From assembly GCF_000226115.1 (NCBI RefSeq), contig NC_016457.1, positions 8,866,001 through 8,930,000 of the forward strand: a DNA stretch of 64,000 nt. Reading direction: 5' to 3'. Made by a program: the position numbers and the translations under genes. The stretch is from Thermothielavioides terrestris NRRL 8126. Its lineage: Eukaryota > Ascomycota > Sordariomycetes > Sordariales > Chaetomiaceae. Of this stretch, positions 61,357-64,000 are shown piece by piece (the stretch's first letter is position 1; each line of letters starts with the position of its first letter). Under the pieces are notes generated by a model that saw only the letters and a list, made by a program, of their open reading frames with translations, was not told the origin of the DNA and searched no databases.

Positions 61357-64000
61357 TTAAAAACTAGGTAGTTTTCTATATAGGATTTCTATAATAAGCT
61401 CTTGACGAAGTCGCTCCTTCTTTGCCCCTTTCGTAATAGTGTAAGTTCAGCCTACCTAAGGCGCTATAGTACAACTAGGGGTTTCCTCCTTAAGGACCTC
61501 CTCCTCTACTATAGTTGTAATGTCCTTAGCGACTATTTACGTAATTTCCTTTTTTAGTAGGCTATCGCTATAAGCGTAATAAGGATTGTTAAGACGGTAC
61601 TATTGACTAGTCAAGGCGCTATATAGTTCATTGCTATAAGGAAGCCCAACTAGTTGACTACTATTGGAAGTCTTAGCCGATTAATAGGGTTGATAACCTA
61701 TAGTCTAGTCGCTAGTATTCTAGTTGTCTTTAGCGGCACTAAACCCCTTTTCACTATCCTTATAGAGCCTTAAACGACTATCGAAGCGGTAGTGTTCTCT
61801 TTAGAAGTATCTAGTATATATCTCTCTATTATAGAACGTCGAAGTAGCTAAGTCTCAGCTAGCGCTAGGGCTAAGATCAGCTCCCTCGTCGTTCTATACT
61901 TCGTTATAGCGACTATCGAGGCGATAGCCTCTATCGAAGCGGCTATCGTCGTAGCGACCATCGTAGCGACGCTCGTCGTCGCTATACCCCTCTAAGCAAA
62001 GAAATAGGTTCGTACTATCCACTTCTAGCTAAACGTTATCTAGCTTAAAGAACTTCTTTATATAATTCGAAGGATATAACGTCTAGATAGGTATACCGTC
62101 TAAAGTCTCTAGGAAGTAAATGTCCTAGTCTTTGATTATCTAAATATAGAATAGGCTAAACTAACGGTACTCTAGCTTTTAAACTAAGCTTATATCTAGC
62201 TATTGAACGTTATTATAGATAAGGATAAGGTTACTAATAGATATTATCGCGTTTTCTAGGCGAAATTTACATTTATAGGCCTTATTATAGCGTTTAGCTA
62301 GCTTTTTATAAACTATAGCAACCTATTCGATAGTAATCTTATAGTTGTACTTAGCTTCCTAAAGGATATAAGTATAGAGGGCAATGAACTTCGTATAGAG
62401 TTTTATAGAATCCTTTCTTTTTATCTAAGTATAGACAAAGTCCTAAATAAGAATTTACTAAATAGGAATATTAAACTCAACTAGACTAATAGGCTTATAG
62501 TTGTAGATAAGAAAGAAGGGAGATATTCTATAAAAGCCTTTAACGATTATACGATCTATATATAAGATATATAGAAGGAGCTTCCTCTACCTCTTTCCTA
62601 TACTATTAGTCATCTTTATAAGTAAGGTAGCAATCGAGATATAGCTAGCCTCATTTACTCCGTTTATATACGAATTGTATAGCGAGATAATGACTTTCCT
62701 AATCTATAGCTTATAGAGGATCTCTTTAACTTCGCCTTTAAACTTAGAGCCTTCGTCGACGACTACAACAATAGGGTAGCCCCAACGACAAAGGATATAC
62801 TATATAATAAAGGACTTAATAGCCTTAAAGGACTTATTTAGTAGGATCTTAGCCTTGATATATCCTATAAGATCGTTATATACCTCGACAAGGAAACACT
62901 TCTTTTCTCTATAGCTAGATAATATATATTAGATATCGAAGTGCTATTTAGTAAAAGGGAAAGGCGGAGATATAGTCCAGTTTACCACTTCCTTAAACCT
63001 CTAGGTATCGTATATCTAATATAGTATATAAGCCTAAATCTATTCTACTATATCTTCGTATATACTATGCTAATAGTAGTAGTTCGTTATTCGTTGATAC
63101 ATCGCCTCTCTTCTATAATAGCCAACTTCGCTATAGTACTGGTCGAAGATTAAACGCCTCTCTTTAAGGGTATCAACAACGTACCTATAACACTATAAAT
63201 AGTTTATACTCTAGAGAAAAAGGTGACAATCCTTAACAAAATACTTTACTACTTCCCTTTTAAGCTAATGTCGCTTCTAGTATAGCCTATAGCCTAGTAA
63301 GGTCTCTATCGTCGATAGGAAGTAAACGATGTCCTAGGAACGCTAGGAGTAACCGTCCTAAAGGCGGACAAGCTCTAGCTTCTCTTCTAGATACAATACC
63401 TCTTCGCCTATATAGTTAACAAAGATCTAAGCGTCGACCTAATCGTCGATATCCTTCTCTACTTCCTTCTCTATATAGTCAAAGGGCCTAAGAGGTTTAT
63501 AGAACAATATATTGGCTACAACGTTCTTAGGACCTAGGATATATTTAACTTCGAAGTTAAATAGGCGAATCTAGGCGATCTAGCGTATTATTAGAGTACC
63601 TAGGACATCGTTTATAGCACTATTGAGCTAATAGACTAGAACCAGAGTATTAGTCTCTACAATAAAATATATACTAAAGAGATAGCGATAAAAACGCTTT
63701 AGAAGGAAGAGTAGCCCCCTTAACTCCCTTTTCATAGTATTATACCGCTTCTCTACCTTTAATCAAATACTGCTCTCGAACTAATATAGATATCTTTTGC
63801 TATTAGGGCTAACCTACTCGAGTACCCTACCTTATCCAAAGATACTAGCGTTATAGACTAAAAAGATTATACTGAACTAAGGATTACTATAGATAAATGT
63901 CGCTAAAACTAGAGTAATAATAATTTTCTCCTTTAGCTTGTCTATCGCCTTCTATTTAAAGGGCCCCTAGTTCTACTTAGTATCTTTCTTTATTAGGGTA
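61357..64000 (-). pseudogene. Gypsy-E pol (RNase H, integrase, C-terminal tail), partial
   Basis: Reverse strand. RNase H at about 63,440-64,000 contains EKRYNTMKRELRGLLFLLKRF and FNFEVKYILGPKNVVAN, a common Gypsy pattern (EVKYxxGxxNxxAD). Integrase: VVVDEGSKFKGEVKEILYKL near 62,760 (second catalytic Asp), then NGVNEASYIS, where N-G-x-x-E-R holds the Glu. A C-terminal segment follows at about 62,020-62,330 (LDGIPIQTLYPSNYIKKFF). Next comes a low-complexity tail rich in Asp, Arg, Tyr and Ser near 61,900-61,980 (YSDDERRYDGRYDDSRF), ending at TAA 61,357. Reverse transcriptase and gag should lie beyond the window. I see no chromodomain. Confidence 0.82.

Overview
The window is a 64 kb block of fungal (filamentous ascomycete, Pezizomycotina-like) repeat DNA. 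It was destroyed by repeat-induced point mutation (RIP) and built by retrotransposons inserting into one another. I find no host gene, rRNA or tRNA. The RIP evidence is direct: CpA/TpG has become TpA throughout, the tetranucleotide CTAG is everywhere, and almost every in-frame stop inside the recognisable retroelement proteins is TAG or TAA at a former Gln or Trp codon. Reading through those stops restores long coherent frames, which is how the genes below were recognised. All are relics, and very few intact ORFs remain.

Layout, left to right. 1-7,272: reverse-strand Gypsy-B, split by a full-length reverse LINE (A) that itself holds a solo LTR of Gypsy-A. 7,273-30,645: a forward LINE (B) cut into three pieces by a complete LTR element, Gypsy-A (8,204-18,789), and by LINE C, which is itself split by full-length LINE D and ends in a 0.33 kb pure (AAT)n tail. 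30,646-42,280: forward Gypsy-B, carrying LINE pieces F, G and H and ending in its 3' LTR. 42,281-52,189: LINE copies I, J, K (reverse) and L (forward). 52,190-56,730: forward Gypsy-D, inserted in LINE L. 56,736-64,000: reverse Gypsy-E, inserted in the integrase of Gypsy-D and running off the window. Target-site duplications (5 bp for LTR elements, about 12-15 bp for LINEs) and re-joining flanks fix the order for most layers. At least six levels are nested.

Gene content. The LINE family (I/Tad1-like) encodes a Gly/Arg-rich ORF1 and an ORF2 with AP-type endonuclease and reverse transcriptase; it has a 5' hairpin, a 3' hairpin and an (AAT)n tail. Gypsy-A and Gypsy-B are chromodomain-type Gypsy elements. 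Gypsy-D is a standard gag-pol element with a CCHC knuckle.

The most unusual content is in Gypsy-A and Gypsy-E. Both carry extra, unrecognised genes between pol and the 3' LTR, in the same plan: an antisense gene ending tail-to-tail 10-11 bp from the pol stop, then a divergently transcribed sense gene running toward the LTR. The proteins show no similarity that I can see by eye, so the shared feature is the architecture.
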